Of a DNA stretch of 64,000 nt, positions 40,895 through 49,349 are shown in pieces. This DNA is from Actinoplanes sp. M2I2 (GTDB taxonomy: Bacteria > Actinomycetota > Actinomycetes > Mycobacteriales > Micromonosporaceae). Under the pieces are notes generated by a model. That model ran no database searches, was not told the DNA's origin, and was given only the letters and a program-made list of their open reading frames with translations. Position 1 is the first letter of the stretch; each line of letters opens with the position of its first letter. Location of the stretch: positions 1-64,000 of the forward strand of contig NZ_JALPVJ010000002.1 in the NCBI RefSeq assembly GCF_023544445.1. Reading direction: 5' to 3'. The translations under genes and the position numbers were made by a program.

Positions 40895-43800
40895 TCAGCT
40901 GGTGCCGGAGTCGCCGGTGGTCGTCGGCTCGGCTGTGCGCAGGGCGGCCCGGCGCCGGTCCAGGCGGGCCCGTCCGGCGCCTCGTCGCGCCGCCGCGCCG
41001 GACTCGTCGTCCTGGCCCACGACCACGTGCCGATCGTCCAGGAACTTGGCCAGGTCGTGGATCGTCGTGTACTCGAAGAACATCACGATCGACAGGGCGT
41101 GGCCCCGGCCGGCCAGCTCGCGTTGCACCGCGGCCAGCAGCAGCGAGTGTCCGCCGAGGTCGAAGAAGTTGTCGTCGAGACCCACCCGTTCCAGCCGCAG
41201 CACCCGGCACCAGATATCGGCCAGCAGTCGTTGCGTACCGGTGCCGGGCGCCCGGAAACCGGGGTCGGGTTCGGCCGGTCCGGGGGCCGGCAGGGCACGC
41301 TCGTCCACCTTGCCGTTCCGGTTGATCGGCAACGAGTCCAGCACGACGAAGTCGGTCGGCATCATGTATCGCGGCAGGCGCACGACGAGGTGCTCACGCA
41401 CCTCCTGCCGCAGGGCCGGTCGGTTCTCCGCCTCGACATAGGCGACGAGACGTTTGTCCCCGCGCTCGTCGGTCACCGCCAGCACCACCGCGTCGGTGAC
41501 GGCGGGGTGCGCGCGCAGCGCCTCGACGATCTCGGCCGGTTCGATGCGGTAGCCCCGCAACTTGATCTGGCGGTCCCGCCGGCCGATGAAGTCGATCCGT
41601 CCGTCCGGCAGGTGCCGGGCGAGGTCGCCGGTGCGATACATCCGTCCGCCGGGGACGCCGGAGAAGGGGTCGGGGACGAAACGTTGCGCGGTGAGCCCGG
41701 GTGCGCCGTGGTAGCCGCGGGCGACCCCGACGCCACCGATCCAGAGCTCACCGGTCACCCCGGGCGGCACCGGCTGCCGCCACCCGTCCAGGATGTACGC
41801 GCTGACGCCGGTGATGGGGCGGCCGATGTCGGGTGGCCCGGCCGGCGGGCCGGCCGGTTCGATCTCCCCGGCCGTCGCGGTCGCCGTGGTCTCGGTCGGG
41901 CCGTACTCGTTGAGCACCCGGAACGGCAGTCCGGCGCTCGGCCGGATCCGGAGCCGGTCCCCTCCGATGATCAGGATCCGCAGGGCCGCTCCGGCCGGCC
42001 AGTTCAGCGTCAGCACCCGCTCGGCCAGGGCGGTCGGCAGTTCGGTGACGGTGATGCCCTCGTCGGCCAGCCACGACCCCAGGCGCTCCGGATCGAGCTT
42101 GGTGTCCTGGTCGGGCACGCACAGGGTGGCGCCGGCGACCAGGGTGGGCCAGATGTCGGTCACGGACGGATCGAAACCGGGCGAGGCGATCTGGGCGACC
42201 CGGTCAGCCGGCCCGAGGTCGCAGCGTCGTCGCCGCCACGTCACCACGTTGGACAGCGACCGATGTTCGACCGTCACGATCTTGGGCTGGCCCGTCGAGC
42301 CGGACGTCGCGATGAGGTACGCCAGATCGTTGTGCTGCACCGGATCCGGCGGACCGGCGGCACCCACGTCGGCCCGGTCCGGGAGCCGGTCGAGCAGCAG
42401 GTGGGCGATGTCACGGGGGAGCCGGTTCGCGACCGCGCCGTTGGTCACGATCAGGACGGCCCCGGCGGCGGTGTACTGGCCGGCCAGGCGAGCCGGCGGA
42501 TTGTCGGGATCCAGCGGGAGGTAGGCGGCCCCGGCGCACAGCACGGCGAGCTCGGTGATCACCAGGTCGGCGCCGCGCGGCAGGCACACACCCACCACCG
42601 TCCGGGGTGCGACACCGTTCCGGCGAAGGACGTCGGCCAGCGCGTCGGCCCGGCGCACCAGCTCGGCGTACCCGATCTCGCGGGCGCCGTCGCGGATGGC
42701 CGGAGCGTCCGGTGTCCGGTGCGCCTGGGCCCGGACCGCCTCGTGCACCGGCGGGGCGTCGGCCGGGGGATGGCGGTCGGCATTGACCTCGTCCAGCACC
42801 AGGGCGCGGTCCCACGGGCTGAGCAGGGCCAGCTCGAACAGCCGCGCCGCCGGCCGGGCGACCGCGTCGGCCAGCAGCCGCAGGTAGCTGTCCGCCATCC
42901 GCCGGACAGTCCCGTCGTCGAACAGATCGGCGGCGTACTCCCACAGCATGGTGATCCGGCCGTCCGGCAGTGCGGCGACACCGCTTCGGCTTTCCGTCCG
43001 AGGGAGGACGACGACGTTCAGGTCGGTCCGCGCCGAGCTGTTGCCGCGCTCGAGAACCGTCCCGGTCGCTCCGGCCAGATCGAGGCTCGGACGAGCGGAT
43101 TCGTCGGCGCTGAACAAGATGTCGGTCAACGGGTTGCGGCCCGGTTCCCGGGTGGGATTGAGCACCCGGACCAGTTCCGGGAACGGCAGCAGCTCGTTCT
43201 CCGCCGCCTCCCGTACGACGTTGTGCGCCTGTCCGGCGAGGCTCGCGAAGTCCTGCGTGGGATCGACATCGCACCGCAGCAGCACCGTGTTGGCGTACAT
43301 CCCGATCGCGTCTGCTGTGCCGGGCCGCCGGCCGGCGAAGGACGAACCGACACAGAGGTCCCGCTGACCGGTGTAACGGTGGAGAAACGCCGAGAAGGCC
43401 GCCAGCATGGTGCCGAACATCGTCAGCTTCCGGTCGCGGCAGAAGGAGCTCAGCGCGGCCACCAGGTCGGGCGGCAGGTCGACCCGCAGTGTCTCGCCGC
43501 GAAAGGTCTGCGTCGTGGGCCTGGGCCGGTCCGCCGGCAGATCGAGGCGAGGCGGGGCGTCGCCGAGCCGGTCCTTCCAGTAGGCCAGTTGCGACCGCAT
43601 CGGCGCGGTTTCCAGCGCGGAGCGTTGCCACCGCGCGAAGTCCCGGTAGCGGACGGCCGGCTCGGCCCGGGGCGGCTCCACTCCCTCGGCCGACGCGTTG
43701 TACAGGGTCTCCACCTCACGGATCAGCAGCGCGGTGGTCCGCTCGTCGTGCAGCAGGTGGTGCTCCACCAGGACGATCTCGTGCTCGTCCTCGGCCAGCC

Positions 43801-44215
43801 GCACCGCGGTCCAGCGGATCAGCGGCGGAACCGCCACCGCGAAGGGAGTGTGCATCTCCCGGGTGAGGACCTGGTCGAGCAGTTCCTGCTGTCCGTCGCG
43901 CACCTCGCCGAGGTCGATCCGTCTCGCCCGGACCGGTCGCGGCGGGTGGACGGTCTGCGCCGGTTCACCGTCGATCTCCGCATAGGTCGTACGCAATGTC
44001 TCGTGCCGCCGGTCGATTTCCGTGATGACCCGGTCGAACCGGTCGAGATCGAAGGCGCCCACGACCCGGATCGTCGTCTGCGCGTTGTGGGCGACGCTGT
44101 CCGGTGCGAACTTGTGCCGGAACCAGACCTGTTCCTGTTGCCGGGAAAGCGGCCCGGTGCCGATGGCGGAGTCGGAAAAGCCCGGCCGGAATTGCGGATT
44201 TCCTGCGTTGTTCAC
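40895..44215 (-). CDS. NRPS module C-A-PCP
   Basis: A 1106-aa monomodular NRPS. The C domain (about 20-440) has VEHHLLHDERTTALL, that is HHxxxD with Glu instead of Gly at the last position of the motif. A domain (about 480-930): ATSGSTGQPKIV (Ile for the usual Gly), NEYGPTETTA, YRTGDLARHL, GRRDRQIKLRGYRIE, NRNGKVDE. By eye the pocket code is D-P-T-E-I-G-E-A-T-K, which matches no code I know. The two Glu residues could suit a basic side chain. [18 protein letters not shown]. There is no TE. The frame is open to 44302, but GTG 44215 follows AGGATCACG and was chosen. It has its own promoter upstream and is apart from the main operon. Confidence 0.9.
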   Translation of the reverse strand: MNNAGNPQFRPGFSDSAIGTGPLSRQQEQVWFRHKFAPDSVAHNAQTTIRVVGAFDLDRFDRVITEIDRRHETLRTTYAEIDGEPAQTVHPPRPVRARRIDLGEVRDGQQELLDQVLTREMHTPFAVAVPPLIRWTAVRLAEDEHEIVLVEHHLLHDERTTALLIREVETLYNASAEGVEPPRAEPAVRYRDFARWQRSALETAPMRSQLAYWKDRLGDAPPRLDLPADRPRPTTQTFRGETLRVDLPPDLVAALSSFCRDRKLTMFGTMLAAFSAFLHRYTGQRDLCVGSSFAGRRPGTADAIGMYANTVLLRCDVDPTQDFASLAGQAHNVVREAAENELLPFPELVRVLNPTREPGRNPLTDILFSADESARPSLDLAGATGTVLERGNSSARTDLNVVVLPRTESRSGVAALPDGRITMLWEYAADLFDDGTVRRMADSYLRLLADAVARPAARLFELALLSPWDRALVLDEVNADRHPPADAPPVHEAVRAQAHRTPDAPAIRDGAREIGYAELVRRADALADVLRRNGVAPRTVVGVCLPRGADLVITELAVLCAGAAYLPLDPDNPPARLAGQYTAAGAVLIVTNGAVANRLPRDIAHLLLDRLPDRADVGAAGPPDPVQHNDLAYLIATSGSTGQPKIVTVEHRSLSNVVTWRRRRCDLGPADRVAQIASPGFDPSVTDIWPTLVAGATLCVPDQDTKLDPERLGSWLADEGITVTELPTALAERVLTLNWPAGAALRILIIGGDRLRIRPSAGLPFRVLNEYGPTETTATATAGEIEPAGPPAGPPDIGRPITGVSAYILDGWRQPVPPGVTGELWIGGVGVARGYHGAPGLTAQRFVPDPFSGVPGGRMYRTGDLARHLPDGRIDFIGRRDRQIKLRGYRIEPAEIVEALRAHPAVTDAVVLAVTDERGDKRLVAYVEAENRPALRQEVREHLVVRLPRYMMPTDFVVLDSLPINRNGKVDERALPAPGPAEPDPGFRAPGTGTQRLLADIWCRVLRLERVGLDDNFFDLGGHSLLLAAVQRELAGRGHALSIVMFFEYTTIHDLAKFLDDRHVVVGQDDESGAAARRGAGRARLDRRRAALRTAEPTTTGDSGTS

Positions 44216-44301
44216 CGTGATCCTGTCGTGGTGGCAGTTGACGGTTCTGTCCGGCATCGACGTGGCGACAATGGTCGAGGACGTGATCGGCAAGAGATTC
44301 A

Positions 44302-44331
44302 AATTTATGCGGGTGGATCAATTCATGTCAA
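44302..44331 (-). promoter_or_regulatory. Promoter candidate for the C-A-PCP NRPS
   Basis: Perfect -35 TTGACA (44331-44326, - strand) with two overlapping -10 candidates: CATAAA after 16 bp (44309-44304) or TAAATT after 18 bp (44307-44302). The transcript would begin near 44297 and give a leader of about 80 nt. Confidence 0.6.
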
Positions 44332-44374
44332 CCGATGGTGATGCGCGCGGACCTGAACGAAAAAAGGCGTCGAT

Positions 44375-44421
44375 GTGAACGATGGTTCACGCATTTATGA
44401 TGTTCATGGATCTTGAAGATC
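44375..44421. promoter_or_regulatory. Two palindromes, candidate operators
   Basis: GTGAAC-GATG-GTTCAC (44375-44390) is a perfect inverted repeat. GATCTT-G-AAGATC (44409-44421) is a 13-bp palindrome. Both lie upstream of the NRPS promoter and before the metallophosphoesterase start, so a dimeric regulator could control both directions. No regulator gene is adjacent. Confidence 0.4.
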
Positions 44422-44570
44422 TGTCGGCCAGGTGGTGCAATGGTGCGGGCGCACAGGAAATGCCGGACGGGCTCAAGAATGCGCTGGTGAGAGGTTGCTT
44501 TCGATGGCCATTCGGTCGGACGGTGGAGCCGCCGGTGCTCGCGGGTCACGACGTGAATAGAGTCGACGAC

Positions 44571-45398
44571 GTGTCCGAGGGAAACCTGTTCGCGGTCAGC
44601 GACCTGCACGTGTCCTACGCGGAGAACCGCCGGGTCGTCGACGCCCTGACGCCGGAGTCGGAGGACGACTGGTTGATCGTGGCCGGCGACGTCGGTGACA
44701 CCTTCGGCGACATCGAGAAGACGTTGCGGCTGCTGCGCGAGCGCTACGCCACGGTCATCTGGGCGCCCGGCAACCATGAACTGTGGACGCTCCCCGACGA
44801 CCCGGTGCGGCTGCGCGGGGCCGAGCGTTACGACGCCCTCGTGCGGATGTGCCGGGACAACGGCGTCCTGACCCCGGAGGACGAGTTCGCCGTCTGGGCC
44901 GGTGCGGGCGGGCCGGTCACCGTAGCGCCGCTCTTCCAGCTGTACGACTACTCGTGGCTGGCGCCCGGGACGACCGGGAAGAAGGAGTCCCTGGAGTACG
45001 CGTACTCGACCGGGGTCGTGTGCACCGACGAGATGCTGCTGCACCCGGATCCGTACCCCGATCGGGAGTCCTGGTCCGCGGCCCGCATCGACGAGAGTGA
45101 GCGGCGGCTCTCCGCGCTCGCGCCCGGCACCCGTACGGTGCTGGTCAGTCACTGGCCGCTGGTCCGGCAGCCCACGGACGTGCTGTGGTATCCCGAGTTC
45201 GCCCAATGGTGCGGTACGAACCGGACGGCGGACTGGCACACCCGGTTCGGCGCTGTCGTGGCGGTCTACGGCCACCTGCACATACCGCGGACGACCCACT
45301 ACGACGGCGTGCGCTTCGAGGAGGTGTCGCTCGGCTACCCCCGGGAGTGGCGGAGCCGGGCCGACGCGCCGCAGCTGCCGAAGAGGGTGTTCCCGTGA
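44571..45398 (+). CDS. Metallophosphoesterase coupled to the PPTase
   Basis: A 275-aa calcineurin-like phosphoesterase. All metal-site motifs are present: FAVSDLHVSYAEN (DxH), VAGDVGDTF (GD), WAPGNHELW (GNHE), LVSHWPL and YGHLHIPR (GHxH). Genes of this type often precede Sfp-type PPTase genes in actinobacteria; the reason is unproven. A role in recycling 3',5'-ADP or phosphopantetheine is only a guess. Start GTG 44571 gives the usual N-terminus. GTG 44553 is possible; ribosome binding sites are weak for both. The stop overlaps the PPTase start (GTGA). Confidence 0.85.
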   Translation: MSEGNLFAVSDLHVSYAENRRVVDALTPESEDDWLIVAGDVGDTFGDIEKTLRLLRERYATVIWAPGNHELWTLPDDPVRLRGAERYDALVRMCRDNGVLTPEDEFAVWAGAGGPVTVAPLFQLYDYSWLAPGTTGKKESLEYAYSTGVVCTDEMLLHPDPYPDRESWSAARIDESERRLSALAPGTRTVLVSHWPLVRQPTDVLWYPEFAQWCGTNRTADWHTRFGAVVAVYGHLHIPRTTHYDGVRFEEVSLGYPREWRSRADAPQLPKRVFP

Positions 45399-46048
45399 TC
45401 GGCACCTTGCTCCCGCCGGGTGTGGTGAGCGTCGAGGCGTTCGACGACCTTCCCGGCGAGGCCCCCTTCCCGGGCGAGGAGGACCTCGTCGCGACCGCGG
45501 TCGAGGGTCGCCGCCGGGAATTCGTCACGGCGCGGCGGTGTGCCCGCGAGGCCCTGGCCGTCCTCGGCCACCCACCGGCTCCGATCCGGTCCGGCGCCCG
45601 GCGGGAGCCGCTGTGGCCGCCCGGGGTGGTCGGCAGCATCACGCACTGCCGCGGCTATCGCGCCGCGGCTGTCGCTCCCCGGACGCTGCTGACCGGTATC
45701 GGCATCGACGCCGAACCGCACGGCCCGCTGCCTGACGGTGTACACGATGCCGTGACGGTGCCCGGTGAGCCTGAGATGCTGGCCGCCCTGACGGCGACGG
45801 ACCCGCTGATCCACTGGGATCGCCTGCTGTTCAGCGCCAAGGAGTCCGTCTACAAGGCGTGGTATCCGCTCACCGGCCGCTGGCTCGGCTTCGACGAGGC
45901 CCGGCTGAGCATCGATCCCGCGGCCGGCGCCTTCGGGGCGCGCCTGCTCGTCGACGGCACCCGCACCGACGGCGGCCCGTCGCTGACCCGGCTGACGGGA
46001 AGGTTCGCCGTGGCCGGTGGTCTGGTGGTCACCGCGGTCACGCTGTGA
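45395..46048 (+). CDS. 4'-phosphopantetheinyl transferase (EntD/Sfp family)
   Basis: A 217-aa enzyme that transfers phosphopantetheine from CoA to the serine of carrier domains. GSITHCRGYRAAAV, the Mg-binding GIGIDAEPHGPL and FSAKESVYKAWYPL are the standard motifs; length fits the EntD branch. GTG 45395 overlaps the upstream stop by GTGA after a purine-rich AAGAGGGTGTTCCC. It is placed at the edge of the cluster, so it probably activates the carriers of the PKS/NRPS proteins here. It could also serve the whole cell. Confidence 0.92.
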   Translation: MIGTLLPPGVVSVEAFDDLPGEAPFPGEEDLVATAVEGRRREFVTARRCAREALAVLGHPPAPIRSGARREPLWPPGVVGSITHCRGYRAAAVAPRTLLTGIGIDAEPHGPLPDGVHDAVTVPGEPEMLAALTATDPLIHWDRLLFSAKESVYKAWYPLTGRWLGFDEARLSIDPAAGAFGARLLVDGTRTDGGPSLTRLTGRFAVAGGLVVTAVTL

Positions 46049-46069
46049 CAGCCGAAGGCGGTGCGCCGG

Positions 46070-47008
46070 CTACCGGGCCGGATCGACCTGGGAGAGCAGG
46101 AACTCCGTCACGGCCGGGGCGAAATCCGGTCCGAGCTGGGGCACGTGGGTGCCGCCGTTGATCGTCCACGACTGCACGCTCGACCCGCCGGCGCAGCCCT
46201 GCGTGTAGGCGCGGACCGACGTCTCGTCACCCGGCAGGGTGGCGACCAGATCGCGAGCGGAAGCCTCGCTGCCGGCGCCGGCGCACCCGTTGTGGTCGCG
46301 CCAGCGGGCGACGGTGGTGGCCGCCGACGGGTAGGTGGCGCTGCCGTTAACCCCGCCGCCGAACGCGACGGTCTCGTCGGCGGTGCTGTGCACGGCCAGC
46401 ACGCCCACCGGTTCGGACGGGCGGCATCGGGTCGCGTCGTTCCAGGTCGCGGCATTCAGGGAGACGATCGCGGTGATCTGCTCGGCGTGGTCGCAGGCCA
46501 TTCGGTGCGCCATGAAGCCGCCGTTCGAGTGGCCGATCAGATAGACGCGGGCCGGGTCGATCCGATACGTGTCCTGGATCGTGGAGATGAGCTCGCTGAG
46601 GTGACGGGAGTCGTCGGGCACCGCGCTGGTGAAGACGCAACACGCGTCGGTGGCGTTCCAGAAACGGTCGCCCCGGTCGTCGGTTGCTCCTTCCGGGTAG
46701 GCGTAGACGAATCCCCGCCGTTCGGATTCGGGGGTGAGCCTCAGGTAGGACTCCAGCTCGTCCGGGTTGGACCCGAAGCCGTGCAGCGCGATGACCAGCG
46801 GCGCGGGCCGGGCCGGATCGGACGAGGCCGGGACGTGCACGGTGACCGGCCGTCCACCGAACTCCACCGTGCCGGTGCCACTCGCCGGCAGGGCCGTGGG
46901 GGAGGAGGGCGGCGGGCTCGCATCGTCTGTCGAGCCGCAAGCGACCGCGACCATGACTGCCGCCGCGGCGGTCATGATCCGGGCTGTTCGCCGACCGTAT
47001 CCGGCCAT
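46070..47008 (-). CDS. Secreted lipoprotein esterase (PHB depolymerase/LpqC-like)
   Basis: A 312-aa exported esterase. Signal peptide with lipobox VACGS (Cys about residue 24), so probably a lipoprotein. The alpha/beta hydrolase domain starts at VTVHVPASSDPARPAPLVIA with LHGFGSNPDE. The nucleophile Ser is in LIGHSNGGFMAHRMA, Asp in HSTADETV and His in GGTHVPQLG. It resembles the poly(3-hydroxybutyrate) depolymerase/feruloyl esterase group; its substrate outside the cell is unknown. ATG 47008 follows GGAGGTGCG, the strongest ribosome binding site in the area. It converges with the PPTase gene. Confidence 0.88.
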   Translation of the reverse strand: MAGYGRRTARIMTAAAAVMVAVACGSTDDASPPPSSPTALPASGTGTVEFGGRPVTVHVPASSDPARPAPLVIALHGFGSNPDELESYLRLTPESERRGFVYAYPEGATDDRGDRFWNATDACCVFTSAVPDDSRHLSELISTIQDTYRIDPARVYLIGHSNGGFMAHRMACDHAEQITAIVSLNAATWNDATRCRPSEPVGVLAVHSTADETVAFGGGVNGSATYPSAATTVARWRDHNGCAGAGSEASARDLVATLPGDETSVRAYTQGCAGGSSVQSWTINGGTHVPQLGPDFAPAVTEFLLSQVDPAR

Positions 47009-47074
47009 CGCACCTCCAGAGCCGGGATGCGAACCACAGAGTACGCCGTCGGCGAGCCCGCGGGCGGGTCGCTT

Positions 47075-48097
47075 TTACTCCTCGCCGCCCGGGGTAGGGG
47101 ACCGGTGAGGCGCTCCCCTCACCGGCTCGGGACTGTCGCCGGGAGGATGGTAGGCGACCATCGCGGCAACCGCGGCGATCGACAATCCGATCAGAAGCGT
47201 CCGCAGGCCCGGCATGATGCTGTCCGGGAACACGGTCGCGTCGCGGAACGGCCACGGCATCCAGGCGAGCGCCTGGTGCACCGGGGCACCGACGTCGTCG
47301 TTCTCGCGGAGGAAGAGAACCAGGCCCTGGTACAGGCGAGCGGTCGGCGCAACGAGAACGGCCAGGCCCACCGCGGCCAGCACCGCGGCCGGCACCCGAT
47401 GGGGGGAGGCCGCCAGCCGATGGGCCGTCGCGGCGCCCGCCAGCCAGCCGGCCACCAGTCCCGCCAGCAGGCCGAGCAGGACCAGCGGCAGGTACGTCGC
47501 GGGGCGTACCGGATGACCGAGGACCTCGACGGAGCCGGTGGGCCCGGCGTTGCCCACGACCGAGACCCGCAGGCCGCCCGACCGGGCCGAGAAGCTCCAC
47601 TGGTCGGAGCTGCGATAGCGCTCGACCGCGGTGACGTCCCAGCCGGCCGTGGCCAGCCGCTCGTGGATCTCCCGTACCCGCTGCTCGGCCGGGGCGCCGC
47701 CGGCCGCCGGGCTCAAGGGGGCCGTGAACGACAGCTCGGAGCCCTCGCGCCGGAGCCGCTCCGGCTGAACCTCGGGACCGAGGATCTGCGTGGCCAGGGG
47801 AGCCACCGCGGGCATCGACGGATAGGTCCGCGCGCCGGCCAGCGAGCCGGCGGCCAGGCCGACCGCCCCGCCGATCAGGGTCGCCAGCGTGGCCGTCACC
47901 AGCGCGAGCGCGCCCCACGGCCGTCCGGCCGGCAGCCGGAACCGCTCGCGCAGCCCGTCGGCGACCAGCCGCAGGCGATCGGCGCGGGTCGGGCGGCCGT
48001 CGGTCATCTCGGCCAGGGTCGAGATCAGTTCGCCGCCGTGGCGGCGGCGGAGGTGGGCCGGGTACGAGGCCAGCAGGAGACGGTGCCGCATGGTCAC
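47075..48097 (-). CDS. Multi-pass membrane protein under PadR control
   Basis: A 340-aa protein of unknown function. The N-terminal 60 residues (HRLLLASYPAHLRRRHGGEL) match the opening of permease-like proteins that follow PadR genes. Five or so hydrophobic segments are seen (about 65-85, 200-225, 235-255, 300-320), and a soluble domain lies between the first and second. It begins at GTG 48097, which overlaps the PadR stop (GTGA), so the regulator and this protein are translated together. In such pairs the membrane protein is usually the regulated partner. No catalytic motif. Confidence 0.65.
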   Translation of the reverse strand: MTMRHRLLLASYPAHLRRRHGGELISTLAEMTDGRPTRADRLRLVADGLRERFRLPAGRPWGALALVTATLATLIGGAVGLAAGSLAGARTYPSMPAVAPLATQILGPEVQPERLRREGSELSFTAPLSPAAGGAPAEQRVREIHERLATAGWDVTAVERYRSSDQWSFSARSGGLRVSVVGNAGPTGSVEVLGHPVRPATYLPLVLLGLLAGLVAGWLAGAATAHRLAASPHRVPAAVLAAVGLAVLVAPTARLYQGLVLFLRENDDVGAPVHQALAWMPWPFRDATVFPDSIMPGLRTLLIGLSIAAVAAMVAYHPPGDSPEPVRGAPHRSPTPGGEE

Positions 48098-48423
48098 GCG
48101 GCACCGCCCGTGAGCCCGGGGCGGCGTCCCAGCTGGGCCTCGGCCGCCGCTGTCCGCCGGCGCCATCGCTCGGCCTCCTGGGCGAGGAGGTCGGTGCCGG
48201 TGTCGGTGAGCCGGTAGTAGCGACGCAGTCGCCCGTCGACGGCCTCCTCGTGGTCGACCGCGATCAGGCCCTGCCCGGCGAGCCGGTCGAGCGCGCCGTA
48301 CAGGGTGCCCGGCCGCAGTTTCACGTCGCCGTCGGAGAGCGCCTCGACCGACTGGATGATCCCGTAACCGTGCCGCGGTTGAGCCGCGAGCGCCGTGAGG
48401 ATGAGGAAGGTGGCTTCTTGCAT
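48094..48423 (-). CDS. PadR family transcriptional regulator
   Basis: A 109-aa PadR repressor, winged helix: EATFLILTALAAQPRHGYGI, then LRPGTLYGALDRLAGQGLI and RRYYRLTDTGTDLL. Short C-terminal helix for dimerisation. ATG 48423 is the natural start; it has no ribosome binding site. A well-formed promoter places the transcription start at or next to this ATG, so the mRNA is likely leaderless. An open frame upstream to 48480 has no homology. Confidence 0.9.
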   Translation of the reverse strand: MQEATFLILTALAAQPRHGYGIIQSVEALSDGDVKLRPGTLYGALDRLAGQGLIAVDHEEAVDGRLRRYYRLTDTGTDLLAQEAERWRRRTAAAEAQLGRRPGLTGGAA

Positions 48424-48430
48424 GGCGACG

Positions 48431-48459
48431 ATGATAAGTGTGACGAGATATAACGTCAA
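48431..48459 (-). promoter_or_regulatory. Promoter of the PadR operon, leaderless transcript
   Basis: On the - strand TTGACG (48459-48454), a 17-bp spacer and TATCAT (48436-48431). Seven bases separate the -10 box from the PadR ATG, so transcription should start at the ATG. The AT-rich spacer (TTATATC) is a probable PadR binding site, giving autoregulation. Confidence 0.7.
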
Positions 48460-48483
48460 ACGTAGTATGAGGAACCACAACCC

Positions 48484-48536
48484 TTGACCGCGTCGAGTCC
48501 GGCGACTAGCTTGGCTTTCAACCAGTCAGTTGAAAG
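48484..48536 (+). promoter_or_regulatory. Promoter and palindromic operator of the ArsR operon
   Basis: TTGACC (48484-48489), a 17-bp spacer and TAGCTT (48507-48512) form a promoter with a weak -10. Directly downstream lies a perfect inverted repeat CTTTCAAC-CAGTCA-GTTGAAAG (48515-48536) just before the ribosome binding site. An operator at this place would block initiation. Its TCAACC...GTTGA core is what I would expect for an ArsR regulator paired with an SRPBCC gene. Confidence 0.65.
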
Positions 48537-48546
48537 GCGGATCAGG

Positions 48547-48885
48547 ATGCCGGCCGACACCCTGTCGCGGACGTTCGCGGCGCTGGCCGACCCCACCCGG
48601 CGCGACATGGTGGCTCGCCTGTCGGTGGCCGACGCCACCGTCGCCGAGCTCGCCGAGCCGTACGCGATGAGCCTGCAGGCCGTCTACAAGCACCTGCGGG
48701 TGCTGGAGGAGGCGGGCGTGGTCAACCGCCCACCGGGACCTCAGCCCCGGCCGGTGCGCCTCGAGGTCGGCTCGCTCGACCTGATGGACGAGTGGATCGA
48801 GCAGTACCGTCGCCGGGCCGAGGAGCGCTACCAGCGTCTCGATCGGGTGCTGGGCGCGATGGAGGACGAGGAGACCGGATCATGA
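48547..48885 (+). CDS. ArsR family transcriptional regulator
   Basis: A 112-aa winged-helix repressor: FAALADPTRRDMVARLSVAD, then ELAEPYAMSLQAVYKHLRVL and EEAGVVNRPPGPQPRPVRL. It lacks the CxC metal site of ArsR/SmtB, as is normal for the subgroup coupled to SRPBCC genes. ATG 48547 lies 10 bp after the palindromic operator; the purine-rich AAAGGCGGATCAGG is the ribosome binding region. Its stop overlaps the next gene by ATGA. It probably represses its own operon. Confidence 0.9.
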   Translation: MPADTLSRTFAALADPTRRDMVARLSVADATVAELAEPYAMSLQAVYKHLRVLEEAGVVNRPPGPQPRPVRLEVGSLDLMDEWIEQYRRRAEERYQRLDRVLGAMEDEETGS

Positions 48886-49349
48886 CCCACATCGAGGCGG
48901 ACCCGAAGCTGCCGATCATCCGGGTCGTCCGCGAGTTCCGGGCCTCCCCGGCGCGGTTGCTGCGGGCGCACACCGATCCCGATCTGTTCGCCCGGTGGAT
49001 CGGCCCCGACAGCATGCTGACCCGGATCGACCACTGGGACGCGCGGAGCGGGGGAAGCTTCCGTTACGTCTCCGTCCGGGGCGCCGAGGAATACGCTTTC
49101 CACGGCTGTTTCCACGAGATCCGGCCGGACCGTCTGGTGCAGACCTTCACGTACGAGGGTGACCCGGACGGGGTGGCGCTCAACACGTCCTGGTTCGACG
49201 ATCTCGGCGACGGCCGGACCAGGCTTCGTACGCAGTCGCTGGTGGAGAGTTTCGAGACCCGCGACGGCTGGTTGCGCAGCGGGATGGAGATCGGCCTGCG
49301 GGACGGTCACCACAAACTGGAGAGGATGCTGAGCGATGATGCTGGCTGA
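48882..49349 (+). CDS. SRPBCC (AHSA1-like) domain protein
   Basis: A 155-aa single-domain helix-grip protein that binds a hydrophobic ligand in its cavity. Landmarks are IRVVREFRASPARLLRAHTD, RWIGPDSMLTRIDHWDARSG and ESFETRDGWLRSGMEIGL. It is the standard partner of the ArsR gene with which it overlaps (ATGA). Ligand or process unknown. Its 3' end overlaps the next gene by 14 bp. Confidence 0.88.
   Translation: MTHIEADPKLPIIRVVREFRASPARLLRAHTDPDLFARWIGPDSMLTRIDHWDARSGGSFRYVSVRGAEEYAFHGCFHEIRPDRLVQTFTYEGDPDGVALNTSWFDDLGDGRTRLRTQSLVESFETRDGWLRSGMEIGLRDGHHKLERMLSDDAG

Larger units (their letters stand above)
44216..44570. other. Divergent intergenic region (355 bp) between NRPS and metallophosphoesterase
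   Basis: AT-richer than its neighbours. It holds a - strand promoter for the NRPS (44302-44331) and two palindromes at 44375-44390 and 44409-44421, listed below. An in-frame extension of the metallophosphoesterase to 44382 exists but does not look coding. Confidence 0.5.

Noticed and set aside
41027-44341. 1104-aa open frame on the + strand
   Set aside because: Antisense to the C-A-PCP NRPS, composed of Asp/Gly/His/Arg-rich filler typical of shadow frames.
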